A stretch of 64,000 bases of DNA from DASXUX01 sp036504595 (lineage in GTDB: Bacteria; Planctomycetota; SZUA-567; H5-PLA8): positions 186,001 through 250,000 of the forward strand of contig DASXUX010000042.1 of the NCBI GenBank assembly GCA_036504595.1, given 5' to 3'. Made by a program: the position numbers and the translations under genes. Below the pieces are notes generated by a model, which was given only the letters and a program-made list of their open reading frames with translations, ran no database searches and was not told the DNA's origin. This document shows, in pieces, positions 25,460 to 34,178 of this stretch. Position 1 is the first letter of the stretch. Each line of letters starts with the position of its first letter.

Positions 25460-26959
25460 CTACTTTGCGCTCGGATCGCCGATTAACTTCGCGCCCGTGA
25501 TCTGCAGCTTCTTGTATTTGCAGGTCAGGACCAACGACGTGACCGCCGTGGCCGCCAGGCGCGGGTTGGCAGCATAGTCCTGCGGGTTGTTGTCCCGGTT
25601 GGGCTGGTAGTAAAAGGTGCCGTCGCAACACTGAGCCAGGCTGAAACACCAGCGATTGGCGTCCATCAACTTGCGAAAGGCGGCAGGATCGGCCACGGCA
25701 GCCCCCAATGCGGTCGTAGCCATGCCGAGCAGCGGGCAGCCGTGAGTATCCGGAAAGGTGTCGGGATGCTGGCCAATGCACTGCGCGTTAAGCTTCGCAA
25801 AGGCCTGCCATGCCTCGCCGCCCAGCGGGCTGACATAATGCGCCAAGGCGGAAGCTCCGGTCCGTCCCATGTCAGCGTATCCCTCGCCGCCGCTGCCATC
25901 CGCGTACCAGACGTAGCCGATCTTGTTCGTGCCTCTGGCAATAAAGTTGTGCGCGTCTTCCGGACCTTTGGGATCTACCTTCAGGCCGCAGCGTTGCATC
26001 AGGCCCCATGCCGCCAACGCCTGCGCCGTCGTGATGTTCATCCCGCCGTAACCGTTTTTGCCGGCCTCGTGGTTGTATGGCCCATGGCCGAAGCCCCCGG
26101 CAATGTGTTTCCGTTCGGGTGCCCCGGTCGCGCCAGACTGGGCCTGAGCCAGCCAGCGATTGATCTCATCCAGTTCCGGCAGCACCCAGGGTTCCCGCGT
26201 GATCAGGTAGTATTCGCTCATCGTGATGCCATAAAGCGTATACTGCCAGACAGGCAGGCCGCCGAAGGTGATCTTGTCACTGGTGGACTTGGCCATGAAC
26301 TCGACCGCCTTCTTCACGGCCGGCAGGTATTCGGCGTTTCCGCTTCCCAGCAGCGCCAAAGCGGCGAATGCGTTGATGTGCGGCCGTCCACTCCAGGTTC
26401 CGTCGGACTTCTGTTCCTTGATCAGGTAGGCATAGGTCTCCTGAAGGATCAGGTCCGTCTTCTTGCAGTCGAAGGGATACGTGGAGGAGAAGCTGCCGTA
26501 TTTCGTGGAAAGTTGAAGCTCGACCTGCAGCTTCTTTTCGCCGCGCACGACATCCAGGCTCAGTTTGCCGCCGCGCTTGCCCTGACACTCATCCAAGGCG
26601 TTGCCCAAGTCCATCAACGGCCCTTCGTACCCAAACTTGCCCACCCCATAGCCAAACTTGTGCGGAGCCAGGAACGCCGCGCCGTTGACGCCGACGATCT
26701 GGTCGCCTTTTTCAAGCTTGCCGAACGCCGGAGTGTTTCTGAAAACGAAGACGATCTGCAGTGACTTTGGAGCATCTGGAGTGAGTTTGGCTCGGGCGCC
26801 CGTGATGCCGAGGTTGATGAACCAACCGGGGACCTCGGCGTCCGGGCCCGTCTTGGTCGTCAGATCCCATTTGGGGTTGTCGATCGCCCAAGCGGCCCCC
26901 GACAGAACGAGCAGCGCGGCACACCCAGCGATCAGCCGTTCGGACAGGCAGCGATTCAT
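25460..26959 (-). CDS. Exported DUF6288-like protein (PDZ plus alpha-toroid)
   Basis: A 499-residue exported protein. Signal peptide at about 1-25 (ending AAWAID), a PDZ-like module (about 60-155, FRNTPAFGKLEKGDQIVGVNGAAF), then repeated helical pairs (about 170-480; YLIKEQKSDGTWSGRPHINAFAALALLGSG, ITTAQALAAWGLMQRCG, MGRTGASALAHY) that look like the alpha/alpha toroid of prenyltransferase/squalene-cyclase-like or terpenoid-fold proteins. This arrangement matches proteins I know as DUF6288, common in planctomycete and verrucomicrobial genomes, of unknown activity. GAGCACGTGCC upstream gives a weak ribosome site. It is followed on the same strand by its upstream neighbours' genes for a sialate esterase and a metallopeptidase, a probable operon. 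Confidence 0.7.
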   Translation of the reverse strand: MNRCLSERLIAGCAALLVLSGAAWAIDNPKWDLTTKTGPDAEVPGWFINLGITGARAKLTPDAPKSLQIVFVFRNTPAFGKLEKGDQIVGVNGAAFLAPHKFGYGVGKFGYEGPLMDLGNALDECQGKRGGKLSLDVVRGEKKLQVELQLSTKYGSFSSTYPFDCKKTDLILQETYAYLIKEQKSDGTWSGRPHINAFAALALLGSGNAEYLPAVKKAVEFMAKSTSDKITFGGLPVWQYTLYGITMSEYYLITREPWVLPELDEINRWLAQAQSGATGAPERKHIAGGFGHGPYNHEAGKNGYGGMNITTAQALAAWGLMQRCGLKVDPKGPEDAHNFIARGTNKIGYVWYADGSGGEGYADMGRTGASALAHYVSPLGGEAWQAFAKLNAQCIGQHPDTFPDTHGCPLLGMATTALGAAVADPAAFRKLMDANRWCFSLAQCCDGTFYYQPNRDNNPQDYAANPRLAATAVTSLVLTCKYKKLQITGAKLIGDPSAK

Positions 26960-26990
26960 GGCACGTGCTCCTTTTCTCGTCGAACGGAAA

Positions 26991-28061
26991 CTACTTTCCT
27001 CCGGCGGCGAGCAATTCTTTCATGGCTTCGCCCATCGCGTGGCCAATGCGCGTGAACCAGATCGCACTGCCCAGGTAATGGTAGCCATGATCTCCGCCGG
27101 TCACTTTCCACTGCTCGAGATTCTTCTGCCACGTGGGATAGAGATCTTCGGCCGCTTTGTCCACCAGCACATCCGTACGGAACGCTTTAACGTTGCCTTT
27201 GAACTCCGGCACGTCGTTCAAAGCCATCTGAGCGTTCTGGACGATCAGCATCGCGCCGGCGGCCGGCTTGGATCCGTTCTGGCCCATGGCCGCGATCACA
27301 AACGGCAGGTTCGGCGCGTTCAGATCCTTGCGCATGTCCTTGATGAAGTGCTGCATGTTCGACGCGTATTCGTTCTCGCCGCCGTACTGATCATTCCACC
27401 CTTGGAACCAAACGAAGCCCGTTAGCTCCAGCTTGTTCCCTTTAAGCTCAGGGAACATCGTCGCGTAGTTATCAAAGACGTCTTTGACCTCGCTCAATAT
27501 GTTGCGATAAGAGGAGCCATACGGCTTCTTGATGTCCTCCATCGTGGGCGGCGGATCGTTCTTTTTGTTCTTTTCGTTGTTCTTCTTGACCCGTTCCTGC
27601 GACTGCTGAAGTTCCTTTTCAAGCACTGCGTCGGCCGGCAGGCCCGCGGATGGCGAACGGAACAACTTGCAGAGCGAATGGCCGCCCCACGCCGCCTTGA
27701 TCAGAAGCACGGGCTCTTCGAAGAGGTCGCCCATCATCCAGCCGAACTCCAACTCCGCGCCCGTGCGGGAGGGGGAACCGTAGCCGAGTGTCAGCGGACC
27801 CTTGCGCTCAAGAAACTTGATGAACACATCGTCGCGGACGATCCACTTTCCATCCTTGCGCAAGTGTTTGAACAAGTCCTTCGTCTTCGGATCTTCCGCC
27901 TGAACATCGAACAAGGCATTGGGCGCCTTGCCCTCCATGTTGGATTGACCGGCCAGAATGAAGACCTTTACTTTCTTCTCGGCCGCGTCCGCCGAGACGC
28001 TGATCAACAGGAGCACCGCACAGAGCAACCCGGCCAGATTCGACATCGATCGAAGTCTCAT
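26991..28061 (-). CDS. Sialate O-acetylesterase-family exported hydrolase
   Basis: A 356-residue exported carbohydrate esterase of the SASA/SGNH-like family. Signal peptide about 1-26 (ending SADAAEKK), nucleophile Ser40 in VFILAGQSNMEG, the WGG turn (LIKAAWGGHSL), the FVWFQGWND block and a C-terminal GGDHGYHYLGSA with the likely catalytic Asp/His. A lysine/asparagine-rich stretch in the middle (ERVKKNNEKNKKND) is probably a surface loop. The ATG at 28061 has AAAGG nine bases upstream; the one at 28070 is too close to it. Probably deacetylates polysaccharide side chains. Confidence 0.9.
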   Translation of the reverse strand: MRLRSMSNLAGLLCAVLLLISVSADAAEKKVKVFILAGQSNMEGKAPNALFDVQAEDPKTKDLFKHLRKDGKWIVRDDVFIKFLERKGPLTLGYGSPSRTGAELEFGWMMGDLFEEPVLLIKAAWGGHSLCKLFRSPSAGLPADAVLEKELQQSQERVKKNNEKNKKNDPPPTMEDIKKPYGSSYRNILSEVKDVFDNYATMFPELKGNKLELTGFVWFQGWNDQYGGENEYASNMQHFIKDMRKDLNAPNLPFVIAAMGQNGSKPAAGAMLIVQNAQMALNDVPEFKGNVKAFRTDVLVDKAAEDLYPTWQKNLEQWKVTGGDHGYHYLGSAIWFTRIGHAMGEAMKELLAAGGK

Positions 28062-28090
28062 GATGTACATCCTTTCACCGCTCCGAAATA

Positions 28091-28864
28091 TCACTGCGAA
28101 CTCTTCAATGCTTTTTTCTGGGTCGCCTCCGGAGCCTCCTTCGCAGGATCGGGCACCGGACCCCAAATCTCTCGCAGCAATCGGTGCAACTCCGGGTTCT
28201 CCTTCAGGAGTTCCGCCCGGTTGAACGGATAAAAGTCGTTCACCCCAAAGTACGCCTCTGACATTTCGGCAAAGAACTCCTTCTCGTTCGTCATCGCGTA
28301 GTGTTTCACGGTCCGGCCATCGATCAGCAGCACGGCGTCGTAGCGCCCGCTGTCCTTCGCCTGCTGCCACGCAGCTTTGATTCTCTTCTCGTCGAAACCC
28401 AGCACCCGGTCGTGATAGGCGTGCGCCAACTCGTGCAGGACGCACCATGGCTGTCGCTGCTGATGTCTGGGATCGGCGAACCCGCGCGCATCTGGAATAT
28501 GAACGCATTTTTCCATCGCGGCCGAGTAGCCGTTTTCACGCAGCCAGCCGGCACTGGGATGGTACTGCATGGACGTCAGCCGGCCATGCGTGCGATCGAG
28601 CCACATCGGGACTTCCTGCAGCGCCTTGAGCCGGTCCGGAGCCACGACAAGCTTGATATCCGCCAGTCGCATCCCCAGCAGTTGCAGCGCGCGCCCGCCA
28701 ATTTCGGCGTCATCGCCATCCAAGAGCCGGTTGTCCACGTGCACCGTCCAGCCTTCGATAGCTCGAACGGTATGCGCCACTGGCTTGGGCGGCTCGGCGG
28801 CCTTCTCGGCGCAAATCGCCGCTACGCAGGCGGCGCACCACAAAACGAGCAGTTTACATTTCAT
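28091..28864 (-). CDS. Exported zinc metallopeptidase-like protein
   Basis: A 257-residue protein with a signal peptide (about 1-19) and an HExxH zinc site, HELAHAYHD (residues 144-152). Downstream glutamates in NEKEFFAEMSEAYFG (196, 200, 203) could provide the third ligand, as in gluzincins of the lethal-factor type. The family, common in planctomycetes, has no defined substrate. Start ATG at 28864 follows GGAGC; the extension to 28984 precedes the signal peptide and is rejected. It heads a likely three-gene operon with the sialate esterase and DUF6288-like genes (gap 29 bases to the esterase). Confidence 0.75.
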   Translation of the reverse strand: MKCKLLVLWCAACVAAICAEKAAEPPKPVAHTVRAIEGWTVHVDNRLLDGDDAEIGGRALQLLGMRLADIKLVVAPDRLKALQEVPMWLDRTHGRLTSMQYHPSAGWLRENGYSAAMEKCVHIPDARGFADPRHQQRQPWCVLHELAHAYHDRVLGFDEKRIKAAWQQAKDSGRYDAVLLIDGRTVKHYAMTNEKEFFAEMSEAYFGVNDFYPFNRAELLKENPELHRLLREIWGPVPDPAKEAPEATQKKALKSSQ

Positions 28865-29187
28865 CTGCAAAGACGCTCCGGTGACGATCTGTATCCCGCA
28901 TACACCTGCCACAGCGGGCGCCGTTCCCGAATTTGCGACAAACGACCCGTCAAAGCGACAGCCGCTGCGCATTGCAGAAAGCATGTGGCTGCGGGCAGGA
29001 GCACAGGCCCGCTCGAAGAATGTTCATGGTCATGGCGACCGCGGATACCGCAGCACAGGAAAGAATAGGGGACGTTAGGGATTCATCGCATGCAGCCGAA
29101 GCTCAACGGCTGCATTCAGAACGTTGCTCTATGACCGGCCAGTGGCTCGCCGTCCACAACATCACCGGCGACTGTCACGTCCGACCT
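28865..29187. other. Intergenic region, nothing recognised
   Basis: 323 bases upstream of the metallopeptidase gene and downstream of a small zinc-binding ORF. It should hold the metallopeptidase promoter, but I see no convincing -35/-10 pair, hairpin or repeat. Confidence 0.5.
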
Positions 29188-29355
29188 CTACTCGGAATCC
29201 TCCGCGGCGGCTGCCTTTGAACTCTTCTTGGCGGCTGCGCAGTGATTGCAGTACTTCTTGTTGATGCCGTGAATGCAAAGCGCAACAGCCGAACGTTTGC
29301 TCAGCGTCTTCACGATGGCGGCATCTTTCAAGGCTTTGTCAGTTCTCTTCGCGAT
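29188..29355 (-). CDS. Small CxHG...CxxC zinc-motif protein with unusual start
   Basis: A 55-residue lysine/alanine-rich peptide with one putative zinc knuckle, CIHGINKKYCNHC, close to the tail AAAKKSSKAAAAEDSE. The best ribosome site, AAGGAGG (29363-29369), points seven bases downstream to an ATC codon at 29355; the nearest in-frame ATG, at 29424, lies upstream of an intrinsic terminator and has no such site. An AUC start would be rare but is known for other genes (infC uses AUU). It would be transcribed by read-through from cspA. Function unknown; RNA binding is a guess from the basic composition and the cspA link. Confidence 0.45.
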   Translation of the reverse strand: MAKRTDKALKDAAIVKTLSKRSAVALCIHGINKKYCNHCAAAKKSSKAAAAEDSE

Positions 29356-29371
29356 GGGAATTCCTCCTTGC

Positions 29372-29422
29372 AAAAATCGGCTTGGAGACCGCGCCCATTT
29401 GATGAATGCCGGTCTCCAAGCC
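29372..29422 (-). terminator. Intrinsic terminator of cspA
   Basis: Perfect 13-bp arms (GGCTTGGAGACCG at 29379-29391 and its complement at 29410-29422) with an 18-base loop, followed on the minus strand by GATTTTT. It lies 18 bases past the cspA stop and just ahead of the small zinc-motif ORF. Confidence 0.85.
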
Positions 29423-29440
29423 ATCGTTTATTTTCAGGCG

Positions 29441-29647
29441 CTACTTGATAGGACGAACCTTTGTTGCTTTCGGCCCCTTCGTATCCTGAATAGCCTCGTA
29501 CTCCACAGCCTGACCTTCGGCCAACGAACGGAAACCATCAGCCTGAATCTCACTGTGATGACAGAAAAGGTCTTTGCCGCCCTCGTCGGGCGTGATGAAC
29601 CCAAAACCCTTTTGGTCATTGAACCACTTCACTTTGCCTGTCGCCAT
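29441..29647 (-). CDS. cspA: Cold-shock protein (CspA family)
   Basis: A 68-residue cold-shock domain that binds single-stranded RNA/DNA and melts RNA structure. Both RNP motifs are visible (KGFGFI and DLFCHHS, the latter with Cys in place of the usual Val/Phe). Full family length. GGAGAAG precedes the ATG by about five bases. A strong intrinsic terminator follows, with a small zinc-motif ORF beyond it. A plausible promoter lies about 75-100 bases upstream, leaving a leader of about 70 nt that could carry thermal regulation, though no structure is obvious. Confidence 0.95.
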   Translation of the reverse strand: MATGKVKWFNDQKGFGFITPDEGGKDLFCHHSEIQADGFRSLAEGQAVEYEAIQDTKGPKATKVRPIK

Positions 29648-29721
29648 CGTACTTCTCCACTTTCGTCATGCTCGGCCACAATCCGTCCACGTGGCCGGAT
29701 GCTTTGGAGCTTCGTCTATTA

Positions 29722-29750
29722 ATGTTATCCGCAACCACGGTCGCGCACAA
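29722..29750 (-). promoter_or_regulatory. Possible sigma-70 promoter of cspA
   Basis: Minus strand: TTGTGC (29750-29745), 17-bp spacer, TAACAT (29727-29722). Transcription would start near 29715, giving a leader of about 68 nt. Confidence 0.35.
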
Positions 29751-29802
29751 CGCGTTTACGAGCCTGTCTCCAACAATCTGTTTTTCGCGCAAAGAGAGGC
29801 AT

Positions 29803-29966
29803 TTTGAACCGCAAAGACGCAAAGACTCAAAGACTCAAAGAAGGGCAGAGTTCAAGGTCAGCCTTCCTGAACTCTGAACGCCGAACCCTGAACCCCGAAC
29901 CCTGAACCCGGAACTCTGAACTCTGAACTGCGAACTCTGAACTCTGAATTCTGAACTCTGAATCCA
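29803..29966. repeat. Compound heptamer arrays (CAAAGAC and GAACTCT)
   Basis: Two arrays back to back: CAAAGAC/CAAAGAA units (about 29808-29842) and about a dozen units of the GAACCCT/GAACTCT type (about 29867-29962). The first unit type is shared with 3032-3060 and 3161-3187, the second with 43534-43579 and 43658-43699. The run ends just before the stop of the heparinase-like gene. Confidence 0.8.
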
Positions 29967-29999
29967 ACCCTACGTCGTTGCGGCTGTGCGCGCCTGCAA

Positions 30000-32900
30000 C
30001 TAACGCTTCCGGAACAGCCAGTCCTGCGGAATGCGCGATTTCTCCAGGCTTGGTCCGGAAAGCAGGATATCGCCGGGCTTGCCGGGAAAGATCGCCCAAG
30101 GCCGAGGATAATAGCGCCAGATTCCCGATTTGCGCCACGGATTGGTGCGCGCATCCGCGTAATCCACCTGGAACTGATGGAAGCCTTTCTTCAGCGGCAG
30201 CGACCAAGTGCCATGGCCGTGCCACCACTGCGTCAGATACCATTCCTGCCCGTCGACGAACACGCGCAGGTCGTAGCTCGTCGCGTAATCCATGTAGACC
30301 AATTCATGCGGCGCGTGGAACGTGTACACGCCGTCGGCCGGGATTTTAATAAAGCCTTTGTAGCGCATGCCGTAGGGTTCAGGGCCGACTTCCTGCAACT
30401 GCTCCATCTCGCGCGAAACGGTCGTCTTGCTGGCCGCCGGCAGCCAATGCGCGCTTGAGTAGAGCGTCCACCACGGCGCCTGCAACTTTTCGCAGTCCAG
30501 TCCCGCCGCGACATCATCTTCCGCAATCTCAAGCGGCGGTTGCAGAGGCTGTTTGTAGAACCAGCCCCACGTCGGTTCGGTGAATTTCGTCCCATTGACC
30601 TCGAAATCTTCCGCGGGCAGGGGCTTCCGATCCGCGCCCAGCCGATACGCTCGCGCGGCAAACTCAGTCGTTTCGCTGATCTTGATGGGCCCCGAGTAGA
30701 GCTTCGAATTTCGGTCCGGCCGCGTGCCATCGGTCGTATAGCGGATCTCGACGTCGGGCGTCGCGCTGACCAACTCGACCATTTCGTTTTCGGCGAACGT
30801 ATTGCGCGCCGGCTTGAAGCTGACCGGATCGATGGGCGCAAGAATCGCAGTCGTCGTCACGCCAGCACTTGTGGAGACGAACTCGCAATCGGCATCGCGC
30901 AGGGTGACCGGCTTGCCATCCAACATCAGCTTCTTTGCGCTCAAGACGATGCCGCTCACGCCGTTCTTGTCTTTCACCGCGAGCAAAAACTGGCCTTCGG
31001 CTGTCGCCGGACCACAGGCCAGCGCCGCCGCGCCCATTCCCGCCGACTGACACCAAACTTCGCCGCCATCGGCCAACTTGGCGTGGAAGCCGACGACCTC
31101 TTTGCCGCGATTGGTCGGTTCAATAGAGGCCACGCGCTCCAGCGCGCCTTTTTCGCGCGAAGCGATCAAGCTCAGCAACAATAGATGGTCGCTGTTGGCT
31201 TCGACTGAAACCTGCTGCTCGGTGATGCCAATAGCGTCGGTCAAGCGGCGTGAATACTTGCGCGTGTCGATTTTCGCGTCCGGGCGGCGCACGTACTTGA
31301 GCGGCTGATCGGAGAATTGCTGAACAGTCACCGATGGTCCATCGGGATTCTCGCTGCGCAGCACAGCGGCTTTTTCGTCGAGCTTCAACTGTTCGGGGCT
31401 GAACGGCTCGCTGGGATTCTTCTGCCGGCCGGACAGCGATATTGTGTATGGCACTGACACGTTGCGCGGCGTCTTGTCCGCAATCTGCAGGGCATCGGCC
31501 ACAACGAACAGGCGGCTGCCGCGCAGTTGCACGATCTGGCGCATGCTGTCCACGCCGGCCACGCCTTTGCCGTCGTCGAGCACCATCTCCAGCCGATAGT
31601 CCCAGTCCTTCTTAAAGCCCGGGAAGTTCTGGTACTTGCCGTGGAAATACGCTTCGCCGAAATCGAAGTTCCGCGTGCTCAGCCACCGCCGCGCGGCCGG
31701 CTTTTCGTCGGCGTACGTAAGGGCCATCGTTTTCGTGCCGGGCTCATACGTGTGGCGGCGGCCCTGAATGTAATCTGGCTGCTGCCCGTTGATCAGCACC
31801 GGCTTTGCGGCGACGAGCGGATAGTTGTAGTCATAGTGATACCACATCGAATGCGGCCACTGCGGCGCCTGCGAACCGCCATGCGAGCCGCACGCCATCA
31901 TCGCCAGGAACGGCGCGTTGTCGTCCCAGCTTCCACGGAAATAGTAGGCGCCGGTATAGGGCATCCAATCAGAAATCACGTGCGGCATGCCGGGCTTTTC
32001 ATCGCCCAGCGCTTTCTTCACAATCTCCTGGCTCTGCTTCTGCGTTTCGGCAATCGGCTTGAAGATCTGATCCTTCGGCGTGGGAATGCCGGACGAGATG
32101 TGGCCCCAGGCGTCCAGCATGCGCCGGACCTCGGGGTTGCCGTAGACTTCCTTGTCGCGGCTGAGCATCGGCGGGGCTTGCGGGTGATGCGCAAAGTATG
32201 GAATCGTCGTGCTGTACCAGCGGTTGGGCCGGTAATCGACCGCGAAGCGGTGTTCGTATCCTCCGGGCGCGAGATGCCGGAACATGTAGAAGTGCAGATT
32301 GTCGTACCATTCCATGGCGCGATTTCGCCAACCGGGCGTGTACCACGCCGGCTTGTTCAGTTCCGCGCGCTGGAAGTTGAAGCCGAAAAGCACGGGAATT
32401 TCCTGATGCCCTTCGTCGCCGATCTCGGTCAGCGAACCGTCCGGTTCGGTGGACATGGTCATGAACCGTTCGAACGCCTGGCGCCATTCTTGACGCGCGC
32501 GCTGGCCGGGATGGAACTCGTCCACGTAAGGCAGCACGGTGTCCCAGGCGTACACCCCGCCCGTCGTATGGTTGAAGACCGTCTCTCGCGCCTGCCGCCA
32601 CCACGCTGTGCTGTACTTTTCCAGGCAAATAAGCTGCACGCGCGCCAGCGTCGTCGCGGGGATCAGGTCCACCAGCGTGGCACGTTCTTTGGCGATGTCG
32701 GACAGGTCCTCCATCATCGTGCCCCACGGATGACACGGGTTGAACGTGAACAGGTCCTCAACCTCATGCGGCGTTTTCTGCGCGTCTTCAAAGAAGTTGA
32801 GCGCCCAGTCGTCCATGATTTCGGCCCAACGCTGGATGTACTTCGGGTCGGGATTTCGGCGGAAGGAATAAAGGAGCGGCCACGAAACTTTTCCAGCCGC

Positions 32901-33980
32901 GGCTTTGGCCTTGCAGTCGTCCAACGCGGCATTGAATTCGCGGCCCTCCTTTTCAGGCAGATTGATCCAGTAAATCTCGCCGGGCATGTACTGGATCGCG
33001 CGCGCGGTGCCCGGCGTAATGGCCACCATCAGGCCGTTAAGCAGATCGTCGCCGTGCGCTTCATAAGTGATAAAGTCGCCGTGCAGAGCGGCATGCATGT
33101 TGACGCGCGCCATTTTCGCAAACCAATACTTCTTCCAGGCGTCAAAGGCTTCGGCACATTTGCCCCCAGCGTACAGATTTTTGGCGGCGGCGATTTCAGG
33201 AATGCGTTCATCCAGCAGCGGAAAGAAACGGTCCGCCAACTTCTTGATCTCGGCCGCGGAGTTGCGCGCCGCGAACACCTGCTGCCGCCGCGCGGCGTCC
33301 GGCGGAGGCTGGCTGGCTTCGGCGTCCAGCAACCAACCCATCGAAACCCAATCCTTCGCTTTCGGCGCGATGACTTTGCCGACGACACTGCCTTTCCCCG
33401 CTTGGCCCGGCGCCGGCTCAAACTCAAAAATGCCTTTCGGGTATTTCTTCTGGTCGTAATACTGCCACTTGCCCGCCCAGACCACCTTGCGGTCTTTATC
33501 GAGCAGCGACACGACGCGGTTGCCTTTGTCGATGTAACAGTGCTCTGGATAGCGCGACCCATACAGCACGATTTTTTCAATCGGCATCGGCTGGCCCAGA
33601 TCGATCTCGATCCACGGATTCAGGCCCGGCGCATTGTCGGCGGGGTTGACGTACGCACGCCACTCCGACGCGCGATGCGCGACGTTCGTGTCCCCGTTGG
33701 TGATCTCGTTGCCCTCGCGCGGCGCGCTGATGACAATGCTTTCATACGTTGGATTTTTGTCCGTCGGCAAAGGCGGCACCGTGCCGGTGATCATGTTCCT
33801 GTGGTTGAGAATGACGTTCTTGCCGCCGCTGTAGATTTCGACCTGCCGGAATTCCATGACGAACCCGGTCGGGTTGTCGATGCGGACGAATTGCCCCGTA
33901 ACGGCGGCGTGAACGCCGAGGCTGCACGCCAGGAAAGCACAGATCGCCCATCCTTCGCGCCAGCAGACTCTGGATGCCAT
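30000..33980 (-). CDS. Heparinase II/III-like multidomain exported enzyme
   Basis: A 1326-residue protein with a signal peptide (about 1-25, ending LGVHAAV). Seen: an N-terminal discoidin-like beta-sandwich (about 26-180; WIEIDLGQPMPIEKIVLYGSR), a long alpha-helical region rich in aromatic residues (about 230-620; RAIQYMPGEIYWINLP, HPWGTMMEDLSD, GGYEHRFAVDYRPNRW) that fits an alpha/alpha-toroid lyase domain, a beta-sandwich region typical of heparinase II/III (about 640-1000), a chitobiase-type C-terminal domain (YTTDGTRPDRNSKLYSGPI, near 1080) and a PA14-like end (GFIKIPADGVYTFHAPHE, 1200-1326). Probably cleaves or binds an acidic polysaccharide outside the cytoplasm. Catalytic residues are not assigned. 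No close operon partner. Confidence 0.7.
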   Translation of the reverse strand: MASRVCWREGWAICAFLACSLGVHAAVTGQFVRIDNPTGFVMEFRQVEIYSGGKNVILNHRNMITGTVPPLPTDKNPTYESIVISAPREGNEITNGDTNVAHRASEWRAYVNPADNAPGLNPWIEIDLGQPMPIEKIVLYGSRYPEHCYIDKGNRVVSLLDKDRKVVWAGKWQYYDQKKYPKGIFEFEPAPGQAGKGSVVGKVIAPKAKDWVSMGWLLDAEASQPPPDAARRQQVFAARNSAAEIKKLADRFFPLLDERIPEIAAAKNLYAGGKCAEAFDAWKKYWFAKMARVNMHAALHGDFITYEAHGDDLLNGLMVAITPGTARAIQYMPGEIYWINLPEKEGREFNAALDDCKAKAAAGKVSWPLLYSFRRNPDPKYIQRWAEIMDDWALNFFEDAQKTPHEVEDLFTFNPCHPWGTMMEDLSDIAKERATLVDLIPATTLARVQLICLEKYSTAWWRQARETVFNHTTGGVYAWDTVLPYVDEFHPGQRARQEWRQAFERFMTMSTEPDGSLTEIGDEGHQEIPVLFGFNFQRAELNKPAWYTPGWRNRAMEWYDNLHFYMFRHLAPGGYEHRFAVDYRPNRWYSTTIPYFAHHPQAPPMLSRDKEVYGNPEVRRMLDAWGHISSGIPTPKDQIFKPIAETQKQSQEIVKKALGDEKPGMPHVISDWMPYTGAYYFRGSWDDNAPFLAMMACGSHGGSQAPQWPHSMWYHYDYNYPLVAAKPVLINGQQPDYIQGRRHTYEPGTKTMALTYADEKPAARRWLSTRNFDFGEAYFHGKYQNFPGFKKDWDYRLEMVLDDGKGVAGVDSMRQIVQLRGSRLFVVADALQIADKTPRNVSVPYTISLSGRQKNPSEPFSPEQLKLDEKAAVLRSENPDGPSVTVQQFSDQPLKYVRRPDAKIDTRKYSRRLTDAIGITEQQVSVEANSDHLLLLSLIASREKGALERVASIEPTNRGKEVVGFHAKLADGGEVWCQSAGMGAAALACGPATAEGQFLLAVKDKNGVSGIVLSAKKLMLDGKPVTLRDADCEFVSTSAGVTTTAILAPIDPVSFKPARNTFAENEMVELVSATPDVEIRYTTDGTRPDRNSKLYSGPIKISETTEFAARAYRLGADRKPLPAEDFEVNGTKFTEPTWGWFYKQPLQPPLEIAEDDVAAGLDCEKLQAPWWTLYSSAHWLPAASKTTVSREMEQLQEVGPEPYGMRYKGFIKIPADGVYTFHAPHELVYMDYATSYDLRVFVDGQEWYLTQWWHGHGTWSLPLKKGFHQFQVDYADARTNPWRKSGIWRYYPRPWAIFPGKPGDILLSGPSLEKSRIPQDWLFRKR

Positions 33981-34178
33981 CGTCAGTTCTCCTCATCTGG
34001 AATCGGACGTGAGAATTGCCGCCCAAACGCTGATGAGTACACCAAAGCAGATCGCCTTCATTCTATAAACAGCAATATTCGTATGATTGTACGTACAAAG
34101 ATGCAAAGCTGGGTACTGACAAGGCCGTTTCGCTACGGTCAACTACCACACAGGCAGGCGGACGGTCGTTCGAAAGGC

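Noticed and set aside
29803..29966. CRISPR-like array
   Set aside because: The units are 7 bp and directly adjacent, with no spacers and no cas genes; it is a short tandem repeat.
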